Positions 1-8,100 of a stretch of 20,504 nucleotides of DNA are shown one piece after another. Within the stretch, counting starts at the first letter, position 1, and each line of letters begins with the position of its first letter. A model generated the notes under the pieces. That model was not told where the DNA came from. It saw nothing but the letters and a program-made list of their open reading frames with translations, and did no database searches. This DNA comes from Bacillota bacterium. GTDB taxonomy: Bacteria > Vulcanimicrobiota > JAMDEM01. The stretch spans positions 5,982-26,485 of the forward strand of contig JAMDEM010000091.1 in the NCBI GenBank assembly GCA_023486985.1, read 5' to 3'. Made by a program: the position numbers and the translations under genes.

Positions 1-5
1 GTATA

Positions 6-19
6 GGGTAGTTTATTTT
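6..19 (-). repeat. Fragment of the TAAACTACCCT palindromic repeat
   Basis: Read on the minus strand this stretch gives AAATAAACTACCCT, the same leading arm found at 14065-14075 and 17476-17489. The palindromic half (TGCAG...CTGCA) is not present here, and the window begins just beside it, so this is either a truncated copy or a chance match of 14 bases in an AT-rich context. It lies outside any gene. Confidence 0.35.
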
Positions 20-31
20 TAGACTTCTTTC

Positions 32-66
32 CAGGGACAGACATTGATTTGAAAGGTCTGTCCCTG
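32..66. repeat. Intergenic palindrome with CAGGGACAGAC arms
   Basis: CAGGGACAGAC (32-42) and GTCTGTCCCTG (56-66) form a perfect 11-bp inverted repeat around a 13-base AT-rich loop. The sequence resembles the GGGACAGAC-type palindromes that are abundant in some environmental bacterial genomes, often near REP-associated tyrosine transposases; that link is from memory. Only one copy is in this window, so its repetitive nature cannot be shown here. It could also act as a terminator for a gene to the left of the window. Confidence 0.6.
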
Positions 67-94
67 TGTTCTATTCACCCCCTTCCCCGACATT

Positions 95-111
95 TTGGCA
101 TCTCGATTGCT
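95..111 (+). promoter_or_regulatory. Sigma-54 (-24/-12) promoter
   Basis: TTGGCATCTCGATTGCT matches the sigma-54 consensus TTGGCAC-N5-TTGCW, with the invariant GG and GC dinucleotides exactly 10 bases apart. The expected transcription start is near position 122, giving a leader of about 25 bases before the ATG at 147 with its AGGAGG at 133-138. This implies activation of the receiver gene by a sigma-54 enhancer-binding protein, none of which is encoded in the window. Confidence 0.8.
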
Positions 112-146
112 ATTCATTTTTTGAAAGAAAATAGGAGGTGTCTAAA

Positions 147-695
147 ATGACAAAAGGACCTATTTTAATAGTGGAAGACGAAGCTATAATGAGAAATGCT
201 CTTTCCGAATGGCTGAAAGACGACGGATACCATGTGGAGGCGGCTGAAGACGGAGAAAAAGCATTAAAACTTCTTGAGGATAAAAAATATTCCCTTGTAA
301 TCCTTGACCTCAAGATGCCCGGGGTTGACGGGCTTACGGTTCTTAAAGAAGCAAAGGCAAAATTTCCTAAAATTAATGTAGTAATGATAACCGCATACCC
401 GACAATTCAGACGGCTGTGGAATCCATGAAAATCGGAGCGGCTGAATATCTTACAAAGCCATTCACGCCTGAAGAACTGGAAAATGCAATTGAAAAAATT
501 CTAGGACCCCCGGTTAAGGAAAAGAAATTCACTGTAGAGCCGACAAAAGCCGATGTAGATAATTTTAATTCTCATCTTGCAAATGCCAAAGACTCTTTAA
601 GGGCGGCATCAGGAAACTGGAGGAAAGCCTCACCGAAATACTGGCGGCAACTTCAATTGATCCGGATCATTTTGAAGCAAGATATACTCTTATGA
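147..695 (+). CDS. CheY-like response regulator receiver protein
   Basis: Residues 1 to about 120 form a complete receiver domain: acidic pair E10-D11, phosphoacceptor D54 in the DLKMPG loop, T82 and K104 in the KPF motif. There is no AAA+ or DNA-binding output domain. The ATG at 147 is preferred over the in-frame GTG at 138 because AGGAGG (133-138) sits 8 bases before it. From about residue 157 the reading (WRKASPKYWRQ onward) loses protein character, while the -1 frame gives LEESLTEILAATS and runs without a stop into the next gene. The true product is therefore probably a fusion of about 312 residues with the downstream Cys-rich module, broken here by loss of one A near 612-616. It is transcribed from the sigma-54 promoter at 95-111. 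Partner kinase unknown. Confidence 0.88.
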   Translation: MTKGPILIVEDEAIMRNALSEWLKDDGYHVEAAEDGEKALKLLEDKKYSLVILDLKMPGVDGLTVLKEAKAKFPKINVVMITAYPTIQTAVESMKIGAAEYLTKPFTPEELENAIEKILGPPVKEKKFTVEPTKADVDNFNSHLANAKDSLRAASGNWRKASPKYWRQLQLIRIILKQDILL

Positions 696-1084
696 GGATA
701 CAGAAAGCCATTGACGACAGCAAAGCAAGAGGCGAAAAGAAAGCTCCAGCCGCGGCAAAGAAAGTAGAAGCGGCTGCTACAGAAATTGTTCCCAAGGAAT
801 GTGTCTGGATGAAGGCAAAAGTTGTTGCCTACAGGCTCTGCTACACAAATTATCAATGCGCATCCTGTGATTTCAGCCAGATGATGCAGGAACAAAGGGC
901 AAACCTCAAGGATGATGCCGCCGCCGGCAAAATGCTATCGGCTCTAAAGAGCCTGCCGGCGGGCGAGAGAAAGTGCAGATATATGCTTTCAGGCAATGTC
1001 GCCTTCAGAACCTGCAACAAACTTTACGAATGCTTGAGGTGCGAATACGACCAATTGATTCAGGATAATATACTCAATAAATAA
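692..1084 (+). CDS. Cys-rich protein with duplicated four-cysteine module (likely C-terminal half of the regulator)
   Basis: As an independent gene it would start at ATG 692, overlapping the upstream stop as ATGA, with no clear ribosome site. The sequence contains two copies of C-x12-C-x5-C-x2-C (ECVWMKAKVVAY... and KCRYMLSGNVAF...), each followed by an acidic/aromatic D/EYxQxxQ-like tail and separated by about 35 residues. The spacing is identical in both, which suggests a duplicated metal or iron-sulfur binding unit. I recall similar modules attached to regulators and GcvH-like proteins in Deltaproteobacteria, function unknown. The frame stays open upstream to about 569 with convincing protein sequence but no ATG, GTG or TTG, which favours this being the C-terminal part of the receiver protein rather than a separate gene. 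Confidence 0.75.
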   Translation: MRIQKAIDDSKARGEKKAPAAAKKVEAAATEIVPKECVWMKAKVVAYRLCYTNYQCASCDFSQMMQEQRANLKDDAAAGKMLSALKSLPAGERKCRYMLSGNVAFRTCNKLYECLRCEYDQLIQDNILNK

Positions 1085-1124
1085 GAAATTGTCTTGCGAA
1101 GAACAAAATCCCCCTCACCCTTCC

Positions 1125-1151
1125 CCCTCCCCGTTGGGGCGAGGGTTTTTC
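1125..1151 (+). terminator. Rho-independent terminator after the regulator
   Basis: CCCTCCCC (1125-1132), a GTT loop and GGGGCGAGGG (1136-1145) form a GC-rich hairpin followed by TTTTT. It sits 40 bases after the stop at 1084 and just before the 3' end of the convergent gene. Confidence 0.7.
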
Positions 1152-1156
1152 TTTCC

Positions 1157-2200
1157 TTAAAGCTCGCTTCTCCACTGATTGACAGTGCGCCGGGCAATCT
1201 TTAAATTATATTTCTCATTTAAAATTTTACAAATTCTTTCGTCAGTTAACCTGCCGGGTGCTTTAAAATTATCAAGAATATCTTTAAGAAAAAGCTTGCC
1301 GTGAATTTTAGCAAGTTCCCTTTTTGTTAAAAGAAAATTTCTTAGCGGAATCTCCTTATTTTCAACTTTTATGAATCTGTCTTTTATAACGCGGCTCAGC
1401 CAGCTTGGGTCTATGCCAAGACTCCCGGCAATATCTTTTCCTTCGAAACTTACAATATCAAGTGAGTTGCCGCTTAATATATATTTTCTCTGCACCCTGG
1501 CTATCTCGTCAACCACGCTTCTTACAATATCAAATCTTAAATTTATCCACTGAAATTTCTTGAGGAGTGAGAAGAACTTCTCCATCTCTTTCTGAGTGAT
1601 ATAGCCTTCTTTGTAAAGTTCTTCAATTCTTCCCTCATCAATCTCGTATCGTTTTTTTTCATAAGCGTAATCAACAGCAATTTTATCACCGGATACTTTT
1701 ATTTCTGCTGCAACTTCTCTGGCGCCTGTTTCTTTTTCAAACGCCGGCGGAATATCAGAAAATATATCCTTTATAACTATCCGGTCAACGACTTCTTTCC
1801 TGAATTTTTTTATCTGCCGGGAGCTAAGACCCGTCAACTCCTCTATCTCAGCTTCCGTCACGCCTTCTTCCAGAAAGAATGAAATAAATTTTTCTTTGCC
1901 GGTTTTTTTAAGCTTTTCAAGGATTTCTTCTTTGCCTGATAAGATTTCTTCAATATCGGAATCCGGCGGAGCGGCTGCTCTGGCTGCATCAAGTGAAATA
2001 AAGCGCCTGCGGGGAATTATTTTTATAACCTTATATGCAGAGCGCTCCGGGGAATGAAGTTTTTTAAAGAGAGGGTCCTCTTCTATATCCCTAACCAATT
2101 TCCAGAAATCTCCTGGCTGCGCTTCAAGATAAACAGCCATTTTCATGGCGACAGCCATCCTCTGGGATAGAGCCAGCGATAAGTCCTGGGATTGAAACAT
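1157..2200 (-). CDS. Divergent sigma-54 (RpoN) family protein
   Basis: A 347-residue protein, shorter than usual RpoN (about 430-500). The N-terminus (SLALSQRMAVAMKMAVYLEA, then EEDPLFKKL) lines up with sigma-54 region I. The C-terminal third follows the RpoN pattern: LRFDIVRSVVDEIARVQRKY, an HTH-like stretch DIAGSLGIDPSWLSRVIKDR, and a final IARRTVNQWRSEL (about 335-347) matching the RpoN box ARRTVAKYRE at ARRTV and the last Arg. The domain order is that of a sigma-54 factor, but the sequence is degenerate: region I is glutamine-poor and half the RpoN box is changed. It may be a specialised second sigma-54, a competitor of RpoN or a decayed paralogue. It is convergent with the regulator and divergent from the efflux operon. 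No good ribosome site is visible before ATG 2200. I am fairly sure of the family, not of activity. Confidence 0.72.
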   Translation of the reverse strand: MFQSQDLSLALSQRMAVAMKMAVYLEAQPGDFWKLVRDIEEDPLFKKLHSPERSAYKVIKIIPRRRFISLDAARAAAPPDSDIEEILSGKEEILEKLKKTGKEKFISFFLEEGVTEAEIEELTGLSSRQIKKFRKEVVDRIVIKDIFSDIPPAFEKETGAREVAAEIKVSGDKIAVDYAYEKKRYEIDEGRIEELYKEGYITQKEMEKFFSLLKKFQWINLRFDIVRSVVDEIARVQRKYILSGNSLDIVSFEGKDIAGSLGIDPSWLSRVIKDRFIKVENKEIPLRNFLLTKRELAKIHGKLFLKDILDNFKAPGRLTDERICKILNEKYNLKIARRTVNQWRSEL

Positions 2201-2223
2201 ACAGTAAAATTCTTTGGTGCAAA

Positions 2224-2262
2224 AGTTTTCCCTCTTAACATCTTTCAGGGAAAGAGGAAACT
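2224..2262. promoter_or_regulatory. Inverted repeat in the divergent promoter region, possible operator
   Basis: AGTTT-tc-CCTCTT (2224-2236) pairs with AAGAGGAAACT (2252-2262), an 11-bp interrupted dyad lying between the divergent sigma-54-like gene (start 2200) and the metal efflux operon (start 2285). Its location suits a regulator binding site or a leader hairpin. No metal-responsive regulator gene is present nearby and no strong -35/-10 pair could be assigned, so the function is inferred from position only. Confidence 0.35.
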
Positions 2263-2284
2263 CTTTTTCCTTATCGAATAAGCC

Positions 2285-2599
2285 ATGTCAATGAAAAGGA
2301 ACTGTACCAAGTTTTTTGCTTTATTTTTGATTGCCGTTTATGTTTTCATGACGGGGGTTTTAATTTCCCACCATCATGACGGCTTTTCACCAGGTCCCGC
2401 GGCAGCCGTTTCTTTAATGCATCAGCTCAATGATTGCCCCAGCTGCCAGTGGGGAGCAAAAAATATTTCCACTCTGCCTTCCTTACCTGAATTTTTGTTT
2501 TCTTTTCTGATACACAGATGCGAAACACAAAAATTTCCGCATATTCCTTCCATCAAAAGAACGGAAAGCATAACACCCCGCGCCCCGCCTGCAGCCTGA
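2285..2599 (+). CDS. Small exported His/Cys protein heading the metal efflux operon
   Basis: A 104-residue protein with a positively charged N-terminus and one hydrophobic segment (about residues 10-28, signal peptide or anchor), followed immediately by ISHHHDG and then by a CPSCQW motif near residue 57. Clusters of His and paired Cys just outside the membrane are common in short proteins encoded first in CusCBA/CzcCBA-type operons (DUF2946-like); a metal-binding or sensing role is inferred from this. The C-terminus is low-complexity and rich in Pro and Ala. Start is uncertain between ATG 2285 and ATG 2291, neither with a good ribosome site. The next gene begins 66 bases downstream. Confidence 0.6.
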   Translation: MSMKRNCTKFFALFLIAVYVFMTGVLISHHHDGFSPGPAAAVSLMHQLNDCPSCQWGAKNISTLPSLPEFLFSFLIHRCETQKFPHIPSIKRTESITPRAPPAA

Positions 2600-2665
2600 A
2601 AAGTCACATCTTTTTAGCTTCATGCTTTATCCAAAGTAATTTAATTTTACTTTGAGAGGTGCTAT

Positions 2666-3937
2666 ATGAAAAAAATAATCTTCAAATTTTTTATTTTTAT
2701 TATATTGATAAACCTGTTTAATCTTTCAACGGCAAGTTCAGAACAAAATAAACAGCAGATAATGACTCTCGGAGAAGTCCTTCAAAGAGCTTTATCGGAA
2801 AATCCTAATCTTAAAACTGCTGAAAGCCAGGAAAAAGAAGCCTTCTTTGCTTTTAAATCAGCAGGGGCAATGCCTAATCTTATCTTAACCGGTAATTACA
2901 CTGCCGGCAATAACACAATACCTTCAAATAACGGTGACCAGCCGGATGCAAATGTTAATCTTTCCCAATCCTTCGGACCTCTTGGAAGCACCGCTCTTTC
3001 CGGTAAAGCGGCTTTTCAATCCTATGAGATTGCCCGTGCTAATACAGAGGAAACCAAAATCCTTCTGATTCAAAATACGAAAGACGCCTTTTATACTCTC
3101 CTTTCCGCCCAGGAGCAGCTTTGTATTTCAAATGAAAACCTGAAACTGGCAGATGAGCTTTATGAGCTTGCAAAAAAGAAATTTAATGCAGGAGCTGTTC
3201 CTGAGATAGATATGGTAAATGCAAAAATCCAGAAAGCCGCAAGTGAACAAGCTGTTATTCAGGCAAAAGCTGCTTTAAAACAAGCTCAGTCAGCACTTAA
3301 TGCTATTCTTGCCTATTCCCCGGAAAATTCTTTGCAGGTCTCAGGCAGTCTTGGTTTAACCGAACTTAAGATTGATTCTGAAACGCTTATAAAAATGGCT
3401 GCGGAAAAACGCCCGGCAGTAAGTGCCGCTAAAAAAGGCGTGGAACAGGCACAAACACAGGTCAAACTTGCCAGAAGCCAGCGCAACCCCGCACCCGGAC
3501 TCTTTTACTCCTATGATCTTACAACCACGCCCCTGTATTTAATCGGCGCATCTTTACAGGTTCCGGTTTTTGATTACGGCCAGATTAATAATCAAATTAA
3601 AGTTCAGCAAACAACCGTTAAGGAAAAGGAAAACAATTTACGGGGTACCATCCTTGCTGTCTCTTCCTCGGTTAAAAGCGCTTATGCTGCTTATGAAGGA
3701 GCCTATAAAAACGCCGTGACTTTCAAAGAGGAAGTTCTTCTTCCTTCTGAAAAACTCATGAAAATGGCTCTTTTCGGATACACTCAGGGAGCCGTTTCTT
3801 ATCTTCAGGTTTTAACGGCTGAACAAAATTTAAAAAGCACCCGCGTTCAATACATAACTCTTCTTTTAAGCGGCCATCAGGCATTTGATGCCCTTGAGGC
3901 ATCAGTTGGAAAAACTCTGGAAGGAGAAATGCCATGA
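2666..3937 (+). CDS. TolC/CusC-type outer membrane efflux protein
   Basis: 423 residues with a Sec signal peptide (hydrophobic from about 5 to 24). The mature part has the OEP family pattern: TLGEVLQRALSENPNLKTAE at the start, two repeats of long amphipathic helices rich in Ala/Gln/Lys, and the recurring MVNAKIQKAASEQAVIQAKA-type helical hairpins that build the periplasmic tunnel. It would form the outer membrane channel of the tripartite pump encoded with the next two genes. GAGAGGTG precedes the ATG at proper distance. The stop overlaps the start of the adaptor gene by ATGA (3934-3937), so translation is coupled. No N-terminal lipobox is seen, unlike CusC of E. coli. Confidence 0.9.
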   Translation: MKKIIFKFFIFIILINLFNLSTASSEQNKQQIMTLGEVLQRALSENPNLKTAESQEKEAFFAFKSAGAMPNLILTGNYTAGNNTIPSNNGDQPDANVNLSQSFGPLGSTALSGKAAFQSYEIARANTEETKILLIQNTKDAFYTLLSAQEQLCISNENLKLADELYELAKKKFNAGAVPEIDMVNAKIQKAASEQAVIQAKAALKQAQSALNAILAYSPENSLQVSGSLGLTELKIDSETLIKMAAEKRPAVSAAKKGVEQAQTQVKLARSQRNPAPGLFYSYDLTTTPLYLIGASLQVPVFDYGQINNQIKVQQTTVKEKENNLRGTILAVSSSVKSAYAAYEGAYKNAVTFKEEVLLPSEKLMKMALFGYTQGAVSYLQVLTAEQNLKSTRVQYITLLLSGHQAFDALEASVGKTLEGEMP

Positions 3938-5178
3938 AAAAATTTTTCATAGCTTTATTTTTAATTTTTCTTGTCTTTATTTTTGCTTCCTGCGGAAAAC
4001 AGGAAAAAGCCGTGCCGGAAATTTCAACCGGCAGCAGCACCGCCGGAAGTGAACTTGCCGGGATTAAAACAGCTGTTGCCCGCTTTGCTGCTATCAGAAG
4101 AACGGTAAAAATGACCGGGCAGGTTTCGGTTACGGAAAACGGCAAGGCTGATATCACCGCGCCGATTAACGGAATCATTATGGAGTCTTTTGTAAAAGTG
4201 GGAATGATAGTAACAAAAGGAGAACCCATTGCCGTTATTAACAGCATTTACGGGCAAACCAGCCTGCAAATTCTGCAGAGAATTGAATCAGATGAAGTTG
4301 CTCTTTCGCAGGCAAAAGATAATTTAACCCAGGCTAAAGCAGAACTTAAAAATTCCGAAATTAAACTTCGCCGGGAAAAAATGCTGTTTAAAGGAGGAGT
4401 GGCTGCGCGTTCCGATCTTGAAGATGCCCGGGAGCGCTATGATAAAGCGAAGGCTGTTGTTAAAGACACTGAAACTCTTTTAAAAATTGCGGGAACAATG
4501 CTTCAAAGAGATCAGGCAATCTTTAACCAGACTCAATTAAGCGGGACAAAGCTTCCTCAGAATCTTACGCCTGTGCCGTTAAAATCCAGCAAGTTTAACC
4601 GGCTCAATGCAGGAAGAGCTGTTTTATTTTACATAAACGCACCGATAACCGGGACAGTTACAGCTTATAACATGTCAAACGGCCTCTCGGTCAGCCCTGG
4701 AACTGTTTTAGCTACGGTGATTAACACCGATCAGGTATATGTTGATGCCAATGCTTATGAGTCGGATCTCCCCTTTATTAATCCCGGGGACTCGGTCAGT
4801 GCGGAAAGCGCCTCTTTCCCGCAAAAGAAATTTCAGGGAAAAGTAAGTTATATCGGAAAGCAGGTTGATCCGGCAACAAGAACTGTCACTGTCAGGAGTT
4901 TGATTCAAAATCCGGACGGTATACTCCGCTCCGGAATGTTTATAACTGTCAATCTTTCCGCCAGCCGTCCGGAAAAAGCGCTTCTTGTTCCTGAAAATGC
5001 AGTTTTGATTCACGGCGAAAAGCGTTATATTTTTGTGGAAAAAAGCCACGGCAATTATGAAAAAAGAGATGTAACGGTTGGAATCTCATCCGCAGGCAAA
5101 GCAGAAATTCTAAGGGGACTTACAGAAGGAGAAAAAGTTGTGACAGAGGGCAACCTCCTTCTGGAAGGACAGGAGTAA
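3934..5178 (+). CDS. RND periplasmic adaptor (membrane fusion) lipoprotein, CusB/CzcB type
   Basis: 414 residues. The N-terminus is a lipoprotein signal ending in FASC, with Cys20 as the likely lipidated residue. Then follow the first half of a lipoyl/barrel-sandwich domain (ITAPINGIIMESFVKVGM), a long alpha-hairpin of about 80-90 residues, the second lipoyl half (INAPITGTVTAYNMSNGL), a beta-barrel segment (VDANAYESDLPFINPGDSV) and a membrane-proximal C-terminus (ALLVPENAVLIHGEKRYIFV). This is the standard order of adaptors linking an RND pump to a TolC-type channel. I do not see the Met-rich N-terminal metal site of E. coli CusB. It overlaps the channel gene and is 4 bases before the pump gene. 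Confidence 0.9.
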   Translation: MKKFFIALFLIFLVFIFASCGKQEKAVPEISTGSSTAGSELAGIKTAVARFAAIRRTVKMTGQVSVTENGKADITAPINGIIMESFVKVGMIVTKGEPIAVINSIYGQTSLQILQRIESDEVALSQAKDNLTQAKAELKNSEIKLRREKMLFKGGVAARSDLEDARERYDKAKAVVKDTETLLKIAGTMLQRDQAIFNQTQLSGTKLPQNLTPVPLKSSKFNRLNAGRAVLFYINAPITGTVTAYNMSNGLSVSPGTVLATVINTDQVYVDANAYESDLPFINPGDSVSAESASFPQKKFQGKVSYIGKQVDPATRTVTVRSLIQNPDGILRSGMFITVNLSASRPEKALLVPENAVLIHGEKRYIFVEKSHGNYEKRDVTVGISSAGKAEILRGLTEGEKVVTEGNLLLEGQE

Positions 5179-5182
5179 TGGT

Positions 5183-8100
5183 ATGGCAAAAAAACTCATT
5201 ACAATAATAATCCGCCACCGCGTAATCTGCATTTGCATTGCAATTTTGATTTTAGGCGCAGGCTACTGGGCAAGCCGCAACATTCCCCTTGACTCTTTTC
5301 CCGATGTCACACCTGTGCGCGTTGAAGTTGACACTGAAGTTGACGGCATGGCGTCACAGGAAGTTGAGAAACTTATAACTTATCCAATTGAACAGGCTTT
5401 ACAGGGCATTCCCAAGGTGGAAACAATCCGTTCTACATCAAAATTTTCCCTTTCCGTGGTAGAGGTTGTTTTTAAGAGCGGTGCAGATCTTTACTGGGCG
5501 CGGGATCAGGTTTTTCAGTCTCTCGGCAACGCCGACCTCCCGCCCAATGTTACTCCCTCGATAGCCCCGATGGCTGAAGGAACAGGTCAGGTTTTCATTT
5601 ATGCTCTTGCAAGTAAATCACTCAATAATCTTCAGCTTAGGACGCTCCAGGATTTTCTTGTTAAACCCCAGCTCCGGGTACTGCCCGGCGTTGCCAATGT
5701 CCCAATGTTTGGAGGATTTGTCAGGCAGTACCAGGTTAACTTAAATCCAGCAAAACTTACTTCTCTGGGGCTGGGCATTGACGATGTAATCAACGCCATC
5801 AAGCAAAACAATCAAAATGTCGGGGGGAATTTCCTGGCACGGGGTGACACGCAATATATAATCCGCGGAATAGGCTTTACCAGAAACCTCGATGATATCG
5901 GAAACATTGTTATTTCTGCCCCAAAAGGAATCCCTATCCGCGTCAGTGATGTTGGGGAATTAAAAATCGGACCGGAGGTTCGCCAGGGTGCGGTAAGCAT
6001 GAACGGCGGGGGAGAAACCGTTGCAGGAATTATTATCAAAAGGCTTGGTGAAAACACCGCCGAAGTTATCCAGAAAGTAAAAAACAGACTGGATGAAATT
6101 CAAAATACCTTCTCCGCCAAAGGAGCAAAATTTTTTGGAATTCCCACTTCAGATGTCAGGATTATTACCCTTTATGATCAGTCATACCTGATAAAACAAA
6201 GCGTTCAAACAGTCACATCTTCATTAACTGCGGGAGCTATCCTGGTTGCCCTTATTCTTCTTTTACTGGTAGGAAGTTTTACCGCCTCTTTTATACCTAT
6301 TTTTGCAATGATTTTCTGCATCATGACAGCCCTCTTCTTCATGAAAGTAAACGGCATTTCAGCCAATCTCCTGAGCCTGGGGGGCATTGCGCTGAGCATA
6401 GGAATGATGGTTGATGCAACTGTAATGATTACAGAAAATGTTTACCGTCACATGTTGGAAGAAGAACATAAAAACTTGAGCCATGCGGAAATTATTGCAA
6501 TCGGCGCTTCCGAAATACTTAGACCGACATTTTTTGCCATTCTTGTAATAATTGCCGTTTTTCTACCTGTTCTTGCCTTAAAAGGTATAGAGGGCCAGCT
6601 CTTTATTCCACTGGCTCTTTCCGTGGTCTTTTCAATGTTTGGCTCCCTTCTGATGGCTGTTGCCCTGGCTCCTTCTCTTTGTTACTGGCTCATTAAAAGC
6701 AAAAAGAAAGAACATGGTGAGCCCAATATAATAATAAAAATTCTTAAAAAGCTTTACAAAAGTCCCCTTGAAATTTCATTGAAAAATCCCTGGATTATTG
6801 CCATCCTTTCTTTTCTAATTCTAGCGGGAAGCATCGTTACCTTAAAGTATACGGGGTTTGAATTTCTGCCTCAGCTTGAAGAAGGAAATTTCAGGCTCCG
6901 CTTTGCCTTCCCTCCGTCTATTTCTTTGCCTTACGCTATGGAGGTAACAAAAAGAATTGAAAATAAAGTTTTGCATATCCTTCCCGAGGCAACTAAAGTT
7001 ATTTCATACGTGGGGCGGCCCGAGCTGGGCGGAGACCCTGAATCAGTCAGTAATGACGAAGTTTACATTCAGCTTAAACCCGTAAGCCAGTGGTCACCCG
7101 GTATTACCAAAGAACAAATGGAAGATAAACTCAGAAAAGAACTCCAGGGAATACCGGGAACAACAGTCCAGTTTTCCCAGGAGCTTGAAATGCGGACTGA
7201 TGAAATGATTTCCGGTTTTAATACGCCTATTTCCGTTTATATGCTAGGAGATGACCCGAAAACCCTGCTCACTTTTGCCGGGAAAATAAAAGACACTTTA
7301 CATGCCGCCGGAGGGGCGGTTGATATTGAAATTGAGCACCTTACCGGCCTTGATAATCTGAACATTGTGCCGTACAGGGTTAAGATGCAGCGATACGGCA
7401 TAAACATCGGGAATCTAATGGATGTTGTTCAGGGAGCGGTGGGCGGGACCTCAGCCGGACAGGTTTTTCTGCAGAATCAGCGCTCTGCAATTCAGGTCAG
7501 GGTGCAGCCTGAGTTCAGGACAAATGTGGATGCGATTGGAAGACTTCTCGTCACCTCTGCCTCAGGCATTTCAATCCCATTGCACGATATAGCGAAAATC
7601 AGCTATCAAACAGGCTTTGATCACATTGACCGGTGGAATGGAAACAGGCGGCTGGTCATAACTGCCGATGTGAAAGACCGCTCTGTTCTTGATGTGGTTA
7701 ATGACGCAAAAAACAAATTCGAAAAGAGCGTGAAACTTCCTCCCGGTTATTCCGTTTATTGGGCAGGAGAGGCAGGAGAAGCAGAAAGCGCTTTTAAAAA
7801 TCTAACAGCCGCCATTCTTGCCGTGATGCTTATTGTCTTTACTCTGGTTTATTTTTGTTTCGATAACATTATAGATACGGTCATTGTTTTTTTCTGCATA
7901 CCTCTTGGAATTGCAGGGGGAACATTTTTGCTCTGGCTGCTTCACCTGCACTTTAATGTTCCCGCATATATAGGCTTTATTGCCAACTTCGGGATTGCCG
8001 TGCAAAACGGCATGATTATGGTGGCTTACATGAACATCCTAAGAAGACAAGGGCTTTCAGCCGCTGATGCAGCAATGAAAGGAGCACTGGTGCGGCTGCG

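Noticed and set aside
612..618. Programmed -1 frameshift site at AGGAAAC.
   Set aside because: The heptamer does not allow good re-pairing in the P site and I see no clear downstream pseudoknot; a missing A is the simpler explanation.
2215..2232. Second sigma-54-like promoter (TTGGTGC...) before the metal efflux operon.
   Set aside because: The -24 part is acceptable but the -12 part reads TTTTC and lacks the invariant GC.
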